From the NCBI RefSeq assembly GCF_003586305.1, contig NZ_KZ987400.1, positions 840,635 to 904,634 of the forward strand: 64,000 bases of DNA, in the 5' to 3' direction. Positions 28,293 to 37,365 of this stretch are shown here, piece after piece. Position numbers and translations under genes: made by a program. This DNA is from Cognatilysobacter tabacisoli. Its GTDB lineage: Bacteria; Pseudomonadota; Gammaproteobacteria; Xanthomonadales; Xanthomonadaceae. Position 1 is the stretch's first letter. The number at the start of each line of letters is the position of its first letter. The notes beneath the pieces are model-generated. The model was given only the letters and a program-made list of their open reading frames with translations, ran no database searches and was not told where the DNA came from.

Positions 28293-30458
28293 ATGAGCGC
28301 CCCCGCCGCCACCGACGTTCCACCGCCGCTGCAGCACGCCGCCGCGGCCGCGATCGCGCCGCCGCTGCGCGCGCTGCTGGGCGACGCGCTGGCGCGCCCC
28401 GGTGCGCTCGGCGATGCGCGCGATCCGCCCGACGTCGTCGCGGCGACGCTCGATGCGCTGGTCACGCTCGAAGCCGATGGCGACACCGTCGCCGCCGCGA
28501 TCGTGCATGCCTACCCGGCCGTGCACGCGGCGGTGGCCGCGGCGCTCGAGCGCACCCACCCGGCCGTGGCCGCGCTCGTAGACGGCCAGCGCGCCGCGTC
28601 GCAGGTGTGGTCGCTGCATGCCGAGCAGCGCACCCAGTCCGGCAGCGAGGGCCTGCGCCGGCTGCTGCTGGCGATCGTGCGCGACCTGCGCGTGGTGCCG
28701 ATCCTGCTGGCCCGGCAGCTCGCGCGCATGCGCCACGCCGACCGGCTCGACGACGACGCGCGCCGCGCGCTGGCCCGGCTCACGCGCGACATCCACGCGC
28801 CGCTCGCCAACCGGCTCGGCATCTGGCAGCTGAAGTGGGAGCTCGAGGACCTCGCGTTCCGCTACCTCGAACCGGGCACCTACCAGCAGATCGCGCGCCT
28901 GCTCGACGAGAAGCGCGGCGACCGCGAGCGCTACATCGAAGCGGTCAAGCGCACGCTGCGCGAGGCGCTGGCCGCGCAGGGGCTGCACGCGGACGTGGCC
29001 GGGCGGCCGAAGCACATCTACAGCATCTGGAAGAAGATGCAGCGCAAGGACGTGCCGATCGGCGAGCTCTACGACCTGCGCGCGGTGCGCGTGCTGGTCG
29101 ACGACGTCGCCGCCTGCTACGCCGCCTTGGGCGTGGTCCACGCCACGTGGGTGCCGATCCCGAGCGAGTTCGACGACTACATCGCCCGGCCCAAGCGCAA
29201 CGACTACCGCTCGCTGCACACCGCGGTGATCGGGCCGGAAGGCAAGACCCTCGAGGTGCAGATCCGCACCGCCGAGATGCACCGCCAGGCCGAACTCGGC
29301 GTCGCCGCGCACTGGAAGTACAAGGAAGGCAGCGCGCAGGCGTCGGCGGCGTTCGACCGCAAGATCGCGTGGATGCGCCGGCTGCTCGAGTCGCACGGCG
29401 AGCCCGGCCCGGGCGGCGAGGCGCAGGCGCTGGCCGGCGAGTTCGACACCGAGCTGGTCGAGGACCGCGTGTACGCGCTGACGCCGAAGGGCGAAGTGAT
29501 CGACCTGCCAGCCGGCGCGACGCCGCTGGACTTCGCCTACCACGTGCACACCGAAGTCGGGCACCGCTGCCGCGGCGCCAAGGTCGACGGGCGCATCGTG
29601 CCACTCGACCACAAGCTGCGCAGCGGCGACCGCGTCGAGATCATGACGGCAAAGGTCGGCGAGCCGCGCCGCGACTGGCTGATCGCCGCGAACGGCTTCC
29701 TCGCCAGCAGCCGCTCGCGCGACAAGGTGCGCGCCTGGTTCCACAAGCTCGACCGGGCGCGCAACGAGGCCGCCGGCAAGGAGCTGCTCGACAAGGAGCT
29801 GCGCCGCCTCGGCCTGCTCGGCGCCGACCTCGCGCCGGTGCGCGAGCGCTTCAACGCCGGCAGCGACGGCGAGCTGTACGTGCTGGTCGCGCTCGGCGAC
29901 GTCGGCCCGCACCAGGTCGGCCGCGCGCTGCTCGAACACGAGCGCGCGCTGACCGCGCCGGCGGTCGGCGCGCCGCTGATTCCGCTGTCGCGGCGCGCGC
30001 CGCCGCGCAAGGCCAGCGACTTCACCGTCGAGGGCGTCGGCAATTTGCTGGTGCAGCTGGCGCGCTGCTGCCAGCCGCTGCCGGGCGAACCGATCGCGGG
30101 GTACCTCACGCGCACGCGCGGGGTCAGCGTGCACCGGCCGACCTGCGCGGCGTTCCAGCGGCTTGCCGCGATCGACCCGCAGCGGGTGCTGCCGGTCGAG
30201 TGGGGGCGCAAGGGCAGCGCGTACGAGGTCGACGTCGAGGTCGTCGCGCTCGACCGCAAGTGGCTGCTGAAGGAAGTGACCAACCTGATCGCGCAGAACA
30301 ACGTGCACGTCGGCAGCATCCGCAGCGAGCACGAGCGCAACGGCGCGCGGGTGCGCCTGCAGCTGGGGCTGCGCGTGTCGGATTACGGGCAGCTGTCGAC
30401 CGTGCTCGGCAAGCTGGCGGGGCTGCCGGGCGTCGAGAGCGCCCAGCGCAGCCGCTGA
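28293..30458 (+). CDS. relA: GTP pyrophosphokinase RelA
   Basis: A 721-residue RelA/SpoT homologue of the RelA type. The N-terminal HD-like domain is degenerate: the HD pair and the Asp-containing ADRTHNM motif of SpoT are replaced (IVHAYPAVH, LARQLARMRHA), so hydrolase activity is unlikely. The synthetase domain has GRPKHIYSIWKKMQRK near residue 238 and the acidic EFDD motif (about residue 292) typical of RelA. A TGS domain (about 391-450) and a C-terminal ACT domain follow. RelA makes (p)ppGpp on starved ribosomes. A separate SpoT-type hydrolase would be expected elsewhere in the genome. Confidence 0.95.
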   Translation: MSAPAATDVPPPLQHAAAAAIAPPLRALLGDALARPGALGDARDPPDVVAATLDALVTLEADGDTVAAAIVHAYPAVHAAVAAALERTHPAVAALVDGQRAASQVWSLHAEQRTQSGSEGLRRLLLAIVRDLRVVPILLARQLARMRHADRLDDDARRALARLTRDIHAPLANRLGIWQLKWELEDLAFRYLEPGTYQQIARLLDEKRGDRERYIEAVKRTLREALAAQGLHADVAGRPKHIYSIWKKMQRKDVPIGELYDLRAVRVLVDDVAACYAALGVVHATWVPIPSEFDDYIARPKRNDYRSLHTAVIGPEGKTLEVQIRTAEMHRQAELGVAAHWKYKEGSAQASAAFDRKIAWMRRLLESHGEPGPGGEAQALAGEFDTELVEDRVYALTPKGEVIDLPAGATPLDFAYHVHTEVGHRCRGAKVDGRIVPLDHKLRSGDRVEIMTAKVGEPRRDWLIAANGFLASSRSRDKVRAWFHKLDRARNEAAGKELLDKELRRLGLLGADLAPVRERFNAGSDGELYVLVALGDVGPHQVGRALLEHERALTAPAVGAPLIPLSRRAPPRKASDFTVEGVGNLLVQLARCCQPLPGEPIAGYLTRTRGVSVHRPTCAAFQRLAAIDPQRVLPVEWGRKGSAYEVDVEVVALDRKWLLKEVTNLIAQNNVHVGSIRSEHERNGARVRLQLGLRVSDYGQLSTVLGKLAGLPGVESAQRSR

Positions 30459-30491
30459 GCCCGCACACGCCGGCGTCGTGCGCGCGCGGCG

Positions 30492-30497
30492 TATCCT
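30492..30497 (+). promoter_or_regulatory. -10-like hexamer TATCCT before the repeat-protein gene
   Basis: TATCCT ends 7 bases before the ATG at 30505, without a ribosome-binding site. It supports choosing 30505 over the upstream GTG at 30478, which would lie inside the promoter. Confidence 0.4.
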
Positions 30498-30504
30498 TTC
30501 GGCA

Positions 30505-32127
30505 ATGACGCGCCCGCCCGACACCACGCCCGACCCGCCGCCGCCACGCCGCGGCGCGCCGGCGTCCGACGGTCGCGTGGAGCCCGGCGGGGTCGACTGG
30601 GGCGACGTCGCGTTCTCTGCCTCGTCGCCCGCACGCGCGCGGCTGCGGCGCCTGCCGGCGCTCGCGTGGTCGGCCCGTGCGATCGCGATCGCGGTGCTGG
30701 TCGGGGTGCTGTTGCTGCTGGTGCTGCGCCAGCCGCTGTCGGACTGGCTGTGGCCGGACACGCGCGGCCAGCAGCTGCGCGCCGACGCGGCGCAGGCGCT
30801 GGCCGAAGGGCGGCTCACGGCGCTCGACGGCCGCGGGGCGCGGGAGCTGTACGAGGCCGCGCTGGCGCTCGATCCGGACCGTCCCGACGCGCGCGAGGGC
30901 CTGGCCCGCGTCGGCGAGGCCGCGCTCGCCAAGGCCCGCGCCGACCTCGCCGCGCGCCGCTACGCCGACGCGCACGCCGCGCTGGCGCTGGCGCGCGAGC
31001 TCGCGGTGCCGCGCGCGCGCACCGACGCACTCGCCCGCGAACTGCGCGAGCGCGAAGCCGCCGACGCGGGCATCGACGAGCTGCTGGCGAAGGCCGGTGC
31101 TGCGCGCGCGGCCGGGCGCTACGACGGCGCGCCCGACAGTGCGCTGGCGCTGTACCAGCGCGTCCTCGAACTGCAGCCGGCGCGGAACGAGGCGCTCGAA
31201 GGGCGCGAGGACACGCTGGCGGACCTGCTGCAGCTGGCGCGCGCCGACCTCGAACGTGGCGAGCTCGCCGCCGCCGCCGCGATCGTGCGGCGCGCGCAGG
31301 CGGTCGATGCCGGCCACGTGGACCTGCCGGACACGCTCGACGCGCTGGCGCGCGCGGTCGAACGGCGGCGCGCGAACGCCGACGCCGCCCTGCGCCGCAG
31401 CCGCCTCGCCGCCGCGCTCGCCGGCTACCGCGCCGTGCTGGCCGCCGCCCCGGACGATGCGGACGCCGCGCGCGGGATCCTGCGCGTCGGCGGCGCCTAC
31501 GCGCGGCGCAGCGAGCGGCTGTCGTCCGATTTCGATTTCGACGGCGCGGCCGCGGCGCTGCGGATCGCCGAGTCGCTCGCGCCGGACGCATCGGCCACCT
31601 CTGCGGCGCGCCAGCACCTGCAGCGCGCCCGTCGCGCGCAGGCGCGCCTGGGCGGGGAGTTGCCGACCGCCGAACGCCGGCGTCGACTGGCGGAGCTGCT
31701 GCGAGATGCCGCCGAGGCGGAGTCGCGCGGCGACCTGCTGTCACCGCCGGGCGAGAGCGCCTACGACCGGCTGCGCGCGGCCCGCGCGATCGCCCCGCAG
31801 GACCGGCGCGTGCGCGCCGCCTCGGCGCGACTGCTGCCGGCCGCGCGCGCGTGCTTCGACCGCGAGCTGCGCGGCAACCGGCTGCAGCGCGCGCGCGAGT
31901 GCCTCGACGCGCGGCAGGTGCTGGAAGGCGAGAGTGCCGGCTGGCGCGAGGACCGCCGCCGGCTCGCGCAGCGCTGGATGGCGGTCGGCGACGAGCGCCT
32001 CGGCGCCGGCGAGGTGGCTGCCGCGCAGGCCGCGCTCGCGTCGGCGCGGGCCCTGGACCCGGATGCCCCGGGGCTGGACGAGTTCGCCGAGCGGCTGCGC
32101 GCGGCGCGTTCGGCGGCCGAGCCCTAG
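30505..32127 (+). CDS. membrane-anchored TPR-like repeat protein
   Basis: A 540-residue protein with a Pro-rich cytoplasmic N-terminus (about 50 residues) and one transmembrane helix (SARAIAIAVLVGVLLLLVL, about residues 56-76). A long Ala/Arg-rich helical region follows that reads as degenerate tetratricopeptide repeats (for example YEAALALDPDRPDAREGL and YQRVLELQPARNEALEG). If the N-terminus is inside, the repeats face the periplasm. I do not recognise a specific family; scaffold or complex-assembly roles are common for such proteins. It follows relA by 46 bases. The last bases overlap the convergent glycosyltransferase stop in a CTAG. Confidence 0.75.
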   Translation: MTRPPDTTPDPPPPRRGAPASDGRVEPGGVDWGDVAFSASSPARARLRRLPALAWSARAIAIAVLVGVLLLLVLRQPLSDWLWPDTRGQQLRADAAQALAEGRLTALDGRGARELYEAALALDPDRPDAREGLARVGEAALAKARADLAARRYADAHAALALARELAVPRARTDALARELREREAADAGIDELLAKAGAARAAGRYDGAPDSALALYQRVLELQPARNEALEGREDTLADLLQLARADLERGELAAAAAIVRRAQAVDAGHVDLPDTLDALARAVERRRANADAALRRSRLAAALAGYRAVLAAAPDDADAARGILRVGGAYARRSERLSSDFDFDGAAAALRIAESLAPDASATSAARQHLQRARRAQARLGGELPTAERRRRLAELLRDAAEAESRGDLLSPPGESAYDRLRAARAIAPQDRRVRAASARLLPAARACFDRELRGNRLQRARECLDARQVLEGESAGWREDRRRLAQRWMAVGDERLGAGEVAAAQAALASARALDPDAPGLDEFAERLRAARSAAEP

Positions 32128-34232
32128 CGCTCGTCCCCGCGCATCAGCACGCGGCGCACCACGTCCCGCGCCGCATCGAACGAGAAGTGCTCGGCGACGT
32201 TCCTCAGCCCGTTGGCGGCCAGCCGCTGCCACCGCGCCTCGTCGCCGTAAAGCGCGACGACGGCGTCGGCGAAGGCCTCCGGAGCGTCGGCGACCGCCAC
32301 GTCGACGCCATCGCGCAGGTGCATGCCCTCGATCGCGCACGATGTCGCCACGACCGGCTGCCCGTGCGCCATGCTCAGGTTGACCTTGCCCTTGACCCCG
32401 GCGCCGAAGCGCAATGGCGCGACGGCGACGCGCGCCCCGTCCATGTACGGCGCCAGGTCGGGTACGTGGCCGTGCATGTGCACGCCGGGCGACGCGGCCA
32501 GCGCGGCGACCTCGGCCGGCACGTCGCCGCCGATGCAGTGGAAGCGCGCGTCCGGCAGGCGCGCGCGCACGCGCGGCCAGATCTCCGCGACGAACCAGCG
32601 CACCGCGTCGACGTTCGGCGGGTGGCGGAAGCCGCCGACGAAGACCACGTCCGCGCGCTCGGCGAAGGGTCGCCCCGGGCCGCTGACGCGGTGCAGGTTC
32701 GACAGCACCTCGACGCGCGCGCCCGGCGCGTCCGCGGCGAGCAGCTCGCGCTCGGCCGCGCTGACGACCAGCGTCGCGTCGCTGCGCGCGATCACGTCGA
32801 GCTCCGCCGCGCGGGTGCGCTCGGCCGCGCGCCGGGCCGCGGCGTCGCCGGCCAGTTCGGCCGCGCGTCGTTCGCGCAGGTAGTGCAGATCGACGCTGTC
32901 GAACACCACGCGCGCCTGCGGCGCGTGCCGGCGCAGCAGCGGCAGCAGTCCGCGCAGCAGGTGGTGGCGGCTGACGACGACGGTGTCGAAGCGCGAACCG
33001 TGCGCGTGCAGCCAGGCCGGCAGCGACGCCAGGTAAGGCGCGTACCACGCTTCGACTCCGAGCCGCTGCAGCGCGGCGGTGGCCTCGCCGGCGTGGGCGC
33101 AATCGGCGGGCACGAACGTCACCTGCGCGCCTTCGTCGACCAGCAGCGCGAGCAGGTGGTGCAGCCGCAGCGACGCCGAATCGCGGTCCGGGCGCGGCGC
33201 CTCGGCGTCGATCAGCAGCACGCGCGGCGCGGGCCGGCGCGCCAAGGCGTCGAGCGGGTCGCTGCCGGGGGCCGCGTGGCCGGCCAGCAGCGCCGCCCAC
33301 TTGTCGGCGAACACTGCGCGGTTGCGCACCTGGGAGGCCTTGGGGCCGGTGCGGGTGTCGGTGCCGCCGCTGGTGCCCTCGTCGTGGACGACGCGCGCGG
33401 CCGGCTGCACCAGCGTGCGCAGCCCGCGAGCGCGGATCGCGAAGGCCAGGTCGGTGTCCTCGTAGTACGCCGGCGCGTAGCGCGTGTCGAAGCCGCCCAG
33501 CTCCAGGAACAGGGCGCGCGGCACCGCGATCGCCGCGCCGGACGCGTAGTCGACGTCGCGCAGGCAGGCGAAGCGCGGGTCGTCCGGCGCCTCGAACCGT
33601 CCGACGTTGGCGGCGCTGCCGTCGCGGAACACGACGCCGCCGGCCTCCTGCAGCCGTCCGTCGGGGTACAGCAGCTGCGCGCCGACCAGGCCGGCGTTCC
33701 GGTGCGCTTCGAACGTCGCCAGCAGCGCGTCGAGCCAGCCCGGCTGCGGCACGGTGTCGTTGTTGAGCAGCACCAGGAACTCGCCGCGGGCGAGCGCGGC
33801 GCCGTCGTTGCACGCGGCGATGAAGCCGCCGTTGGCCGCGCGCCGGTGGTAGCGCAGCCCGTTGACCTGCGCCATCCACGCCGCCGTGTCGTCGCTCGAG
33901 CCGTCGTCGACGACGATCGTTTCGATCGCGGCGGCCGGCGGGTGCGCGGCGAGCGCGCGCAGGCACGCCAGCGTGTGCGCGACGTGGTTGAACACCGGGA
34001 TCACGACGCTGGCGCGCGGCGCCGCCGAGTGCGGCAGCGCGAACGGCGCGAACGGGGCGTGGGCGGGCAGGTAGAGCGACGGGCGCCGCGAGGCGGGCAC
34101 CGGGCGGAACTGCCGCAGCACGCGTCGCCACGTGGACCCGAGCCCGCGGGTGCGCAGGCTGGTCAAGCCGCGGTGGAACAGGCCCGTGCTCCGGTCGATC
34201 AGGAAGCGGACCTCGCTCCAGGACAATCGCAT
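32124..34232 (-). CDS. two-domain glycosyltransferase (GT2 plus GT4)
   Basis: A 702-residue protein without membrane segments. Residues about 70-310 form a GT-A family 2 transferase: ASVVIPVFNHVAHTLACLRAL, IVVDDGSSDD, and LVLLNNDTVPQPGWLDALL with the metal-binding DxD-like NND. Later comes GGFDTRYAPAYYEDTDLAF, a rhamnosyltransferase-like ED motif. Residues about 335-700 resemble a GT-B family 4 transferase: FVGGFRHPPNVDAVRWFV, then VAVAPLRFGAGVKGKVNLSM and the nucleotide-sugar region around GQPVVAT. Such fusions build O-antigen or exopolysaccharide chains, but sugars cannot be read from sequence. The start read from 34232 follows GGAG. No other polysaccharide gene is adjacent. Confidence 0.88.
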   Translation of the reverse strand: MRLSWSEVRFLIDRSTGLFHRGLTSLRTRGLGSTWRRVLRQFRPVPASRRPSLYLPAHAPFAPFALPHSAAPRASVVIPVFNHVAHTLACLRALAAHPPAAAIETIVVDDGSSDDTAAWMAQVNGLRYHRRAANGGFIAACNDGAALARGEFLVLLNNDTVPQPGWLDALLATFEAHRNAGLVGAQLLYPDGRLQEAGGVVFRDGSAANVGRFEAPDDPRFACLRDVDYASGAAIAVPRALFLELGGFDTRYAPAYYEDTDLAFAIRARGLRTLVQPAARVVHDEGTSGGTDTRTGPKASQVRNRAVFADKWAALLAGHAAPGSDPLDALARRPAPRVLLIDAEAPRPDRDSASLRLHHLLALLVDEGAQVTFVPADCAHAGEATAALQRLGVEAWYAPYLASLPAWLHAHGSRFDTVVVSRHHLLRGLLPLLRRHAPQARVVFDSVDLHYLRERRAAELAGDAAARRAAERTRAAELDVIARSDATLVVSAAERELLAADAPGARVEVLSNLHRVSGPGRPFAERADVVFVGGFRHPPNVDAVRWFVAEIWPRVRARLPDARFHCIGGDVPAEVAALAASPGVHMHGHVPDLAPYMDGARVAVAPLRFGAGVKGKVNLSMAHGQPVVATSCAIEGMHLRDGVDVAVADAPEAFADAVVALYGDEARWQRLAANGLRNVAEHFSFDAARDVVRRVLMRGDER

Positions 34233-34369
34233 CGAGTCACGCTCCGGCTGGGGCTGGGCGCGGCGGTGCTGAACCCCGCGCGAATTCGGTGTGGTGCCGC
34301 GGCAGGCGCCGCGGGCGCCTGCGCTAGACTCGCGGGCACTCGGGCAACGCCCGGCCATTGTCGCACCCC

Positions 34370-36766
34370 GTGGCCCGCATCGATTACGACGAAGACGACT
34401 CCGCCGACGATTCCTCCGCGCCGCAGTGGCGCCGCCGCGTCGTCACGTGGGCGCTCGCCGCGATCGGCCTCGGCCTGGGTTTCCTGATCCCGTACACGCT
34501 GTACCTCAACCACGAGGTCGGCGAGCGCTTCGGCCAGCTGCGCTGGCAGATCCCGACCCGCGTCTACGCGCGGCCGCTGGAGCTCGCGCCCGGCGTCGCG
34601 CTGGACGCCTCGACGCTGAAGACCGAACTCGACGCGGCGTCCTACCACCCCGGCGACGGCGTCCGCGAAGGCACCTACTCGCGTGACGGCGGCCGCTGGC
34701 GGATCTCCAGCCGCGGGTACAACGACGTCGACGGCCGCGTGGCCCCGCGCCGGATCGAGGTGGTGCTGTCCGGCGGCCGCGTCGCCGGCCTGCGCGACGC
34801 CGGCCGCCGCCAGGCGATCAAGACCGCGCGGCTCGATCCGGCGCGCATCGCCACGCTCTACGGCCAGAAGCAGGAAGAACGGCGGCTGGTGCGCATCGAG
34901 GAAGTGCCGGAGCTGCTGGTCACCGGCCTGCAGGCGGTCGAGGACCGCGACTTCAACCGGCACATGGGCATCGACCTGGGCGGCATGCTGCGCGCGGCGT
35001 GGGTCAACCTGCGCTCGGGCGAGGCGCGCCAGGGCGCCAGCACGCTGACCCAGCAGCTCGCGCGCAGCGGCCTGCTCGGCATCGGCCGCGAGCAGACGCT
35101 GCGGCGCAAGGGCAACGAGATCCTCTACGCGATGCTGATCGAGGCGCGCTACGACAAGCGCACGATCCTCGAGGCCTATCTCAACCAGGTCTACCTGGGC
35201 CAGCGCGGCGCGCAGGCGATCCACGGCGTCGCCGCGGCCGCCGAGTTCTGGTTCGGCCGCGACCTGCGCGACCTCAACACCGAGCAGGTCGCGCTGCTGG
35301 TCGGCATCGTCCGTGGCCCATCGCACTACGACCCGCGCCGCAACCCGGAGCGCGCGCTGGAGCGCCGCAACTTCGCGCTCGGCGAGTTCCACGAGACCGG
35401 GCTGATCGACGACAAGGAGTACCAGCGCGCGTTGAAGGCGCCGCTGGGCGTGACCAAGAACCCCGGCAGCAACGCGGCCAACCGCTTCCCGGCGTACGTC
35501 GACCTGGTGCGCCGCCAGCTGGCCCGCGACTACCCGGCCGACGCGCTGGCCGGCGCCGGGCTCAGCGTCATGAGCGGCATGTCGCCGGCGGCGCAGGGCC
35601 AGGCCGAAGGCGCCGTCGCGCGTACGCTCAAGAGCCTCGACGGCCGCCGCCGCCCGCCGCTGCAGGCCGGCGTGGTCGTCACCGACGTCGACAACGGCGA
35701 GGTCGTGGCCGTCGTCGGCAGCCGCAACGCCAGCGAGCATGGCTTCAACCGCGCGGTCGAGGCGCAGCGCCCCGTCGGCTCGCTGGTCAAGCCGTTCGTC
35801 TATCTGCTGGCGCTCGCGCAGCCGGATCGCTACTCGCTGGCGAGCTGGGTCGACGACAGCCCGGTGACGGTCAAGCTCGGCGACGGCAAGAGCTGGAAGC
35901 CGGGCAACTCCGACGGCCGCAGCCACGGCACCGTGCGCCTGATCGACGCGCTCGCGCAGTCTTACAACCAGTCGACGGTGCGGGTCGGCATGCAGGTCGC
36001 GCCCGAGCGCATCGCCGACTTGATGCGCACCCTGTCGGGCATCGAGGCCGAGGCCAACCCGTCGCTGATCCTCGGCGCGGTCGACCAGAGCCCGTACGCG
36101 ATGGCGCAGCTGTACCAGTTCCTCGCGTCCGGCGGGCAGATCCAGCCGCTGCACGCCGTGCGCGGCGTGCTCGACGCCGACGGCAAGGCGGTCAAGCGCT
36201 ACGACACGGCGCCCGCGCCGGCGCAGGAGGGCGACGCGATCGCCGCGCGCCTGATCACGATCGCGCTGCAGCAGGCCGTCACCGGCGGCACCGCGCGCCA
36301 GCTGGTCGGCGACGGGCTCGGCCGGCTGCAGCCGGCCGGCAAGACCGGTACCAGCAACGACGGCCGCGACAGCTGGTTCGCCGGCTGGACCGGGGACCAC
36401 CTCGCGGTGGTGTGGGTCGGCAACGACCAGAACCAGTCGACCGGCCTGTACGGCGCCACCGGCGCGATGCGGGTGTGGTCGTCGCTGTTCGCCCGGCTGC
36501 CGAGCGCGCCGCTCGAGGTCGGCGACGACGGCCTCGACTGGCAGTGGGTGATCGGCTCCAACACCACCAACGCCGACTGCGCCGGCGCGCGCCGCTTCGC
36601 GTTCGTCGCCGGCTTCGCGCCCGACTACGCGCCGTGCCCGCAGCCGCAGCCGGTGGCGCCGCGCGACGACGAGGACGGCGGCTGGCGCGACTGGTTCGGC
36701 TTCGGCGACCGCGAGGCGCCGCGCGATCCGGCCACCGAGCCGCCGCCGGCGGACGAGCAGCCGTGA
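34370..36766 (+). CDS. mrcB: penicillin-binding protein 1B
   Basis: A 798-residue bifunctional class A PBP. The cytoplasmic acidic N-terminus is followed by one membrane helix (about residues 25-46) and a UvrB-like 2 domain. The GT51 transglycosylase comes next, with catalytic E191 in QAVEDRDFNRHMGID and RQGASTLTQQLARSG. The transpeptidase has the SxxK at S471-K474 (RPVGSLVKPF), SYN in AQSYNQSTV and KTGTSNDGRDSWFAGWTG. It polymerises and crosslinks peptidoglycan. The start is uncertain: GTG at 34370 was chosen, and TTG at 34358 is in frame. TAGACT at 34325-34330 may be the -10 element. CpoB, encoded in this window, regulates PBP1b in E. coli. Confidence 0.94.
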   Translation: MARIDYDEDDSADDSSAPQWRRRVVTWALAAIGLGLGFLIPYTLYLNHEVGERFGQLRWQIPTRVYARPLELAPGVALDASTLKTELDAASYHPGDGVREGTYSRDGGRWRISSRGYNDVDGRVAPRRIEVVLSGGRVAGLRDAGRRQAIKTARLDPARIATLYGQKQEERRLVRIEEVPELLVTGLQAVEDRDFNRHMGIDLGGMLRAAWVNLRSGEARQGASTLTQQLARSGLLGIGREQTLRRKGNEILYAMLIEARYDKRTILEAYLNQVYLGQRGAQAIHGVAAAAEFWFGRDLRDLNTEQVALLVGIVRGPSHYDPRRNPERALERRNFALGEFHETGLIDDKEYQRALKAPLGVTKNPGSNAANRFPAYVDLVRRQLARDYPADALAGAGLSVMSGMSPAAQGQAEGAVARTLKSLDGRRRPPLQAGVVVTDVDNGEVVAVVGSRNASEHGFNRAVEAQRPVGSLVKPFVYLLALAQPDRYSLASWVDDSPVTVKLGDGKSWKPGNSDGRSHGTVRLIDALAQSYNQSTVRVGMQVAPERIADLMRTLSGIEAEANPSLILGAVDQSPYAMAQLYQFLASGGQIQPLHAVRGVLDADGKAVKRYDTAPAPAQEGDAIAARLITIALQQAVTGGTARQLVGDGLGRLQPAGKTGTSNDGRDSWFAGWTGDHLAVVWVGNDQNQSTGLYGATGAMRVWSSLFARLPSAPLEVGDDGLDWQWVIGSNTTNADCAGARRFAFVAGFAPDYAPCPQPQPVAPRDDEDGGWRDWFGFGDREAPRDPATEPPPADEQP

Positions 36767-37362
36767 TCCGCGCGCTGGTCGCCACCGCGATGGCCGCTGC
36801 GCTCGCGGCGTGCGCGACTGCGCCGCCCGCGTCGACCGCGCGCACGGCGCTTGCGGACGGCACTACGCCGGCGCAGATGGTCGCGATCATCCGCGGCACC
36901 GCGGTGGCGGCGGCCGATGAGCTGGACGTGCAGCCGATCCGCGACCCCGAGGTCGAGGACCTGCGCCAGCAGGCGATCGCGAAGGAGCGGGCCGGCGACA
37001 TGGAGGCCGCGGCCGCCGCGCTCGACGCCGCGCTGGCCATCGTTCCCGACGACCCGGCGGTGCTGCAGGAGCGGGCCGAGGCGGCCCTGCTGCTATGGGA
37101 TTTCGACGGCGCGCAGTCGCGCGCCGAACGTGCGCTGGCACTGGGCGGCAAGGTCGGCCCGCTGTGCCGCCGCCACTGGGCGACGGTCGAGCAGGTCGGC
37201 AATGCCCGCCTGGCCGATGCGCTTGCCGCGGCCACCGCGCCGCGGGCGAAGGCCGATGCGCTCGCCGCTGCGCAGGCCGCAGCAACGCAGGCCCGCGCGC
37301 TGGTGGCGCGCGCGCTGCGCGAACGCGACGCCTGCACCGTCGGCGCCGCCCCGCGGTACTGA
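36763..37362 (+). CDS. small lipoprotein with helical repeats
   Basis: A 199-residue protein with a lipoprotein signal (MIRALVATAMAAALAACATA, lipobox LAAC, lipidated Cys17). The mature part is helical; residues about 65-110 (AGDMEAAAAALDAALAIVPDDPAVLQERAEAALL, read in two overlapping halves) look like one or two tetratricopeptide repeats. Two cysteines lie in the second half. The GTG start overlaps the mrcB stop (GTGA), indicating translational coupling. A role as an accessory to PBP1b, comparable in position only to the LpoB-type activators, is an inference; there is no clear LpoB sequence similarity. Confidence 0.78.
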   Translation: MIRALVATAMAAALAACATAPPASTARTALADGTTPAQMVAIIRGTAVAAADELDVQPIRDPEVEDLRQQAIAKERAGDMEAAAAALDAALAIVPDDPAVLQERAEAALLLWDFDGAQSRAERALALGGKVGPLCRRHWATVEQVGNARLADALAAATAPRAKADALAAAQAAATQARALVARALRERDACTVGAAPRY

Positions 37363-37365
37363 GCG

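Noticed and set aside
30666-34487. Long plus-strand open frame across the repeat protein and glycosyltransferase
   Set aside because: It is out of frame with two better-supported genes and gives Arg-rich sequence without domains.
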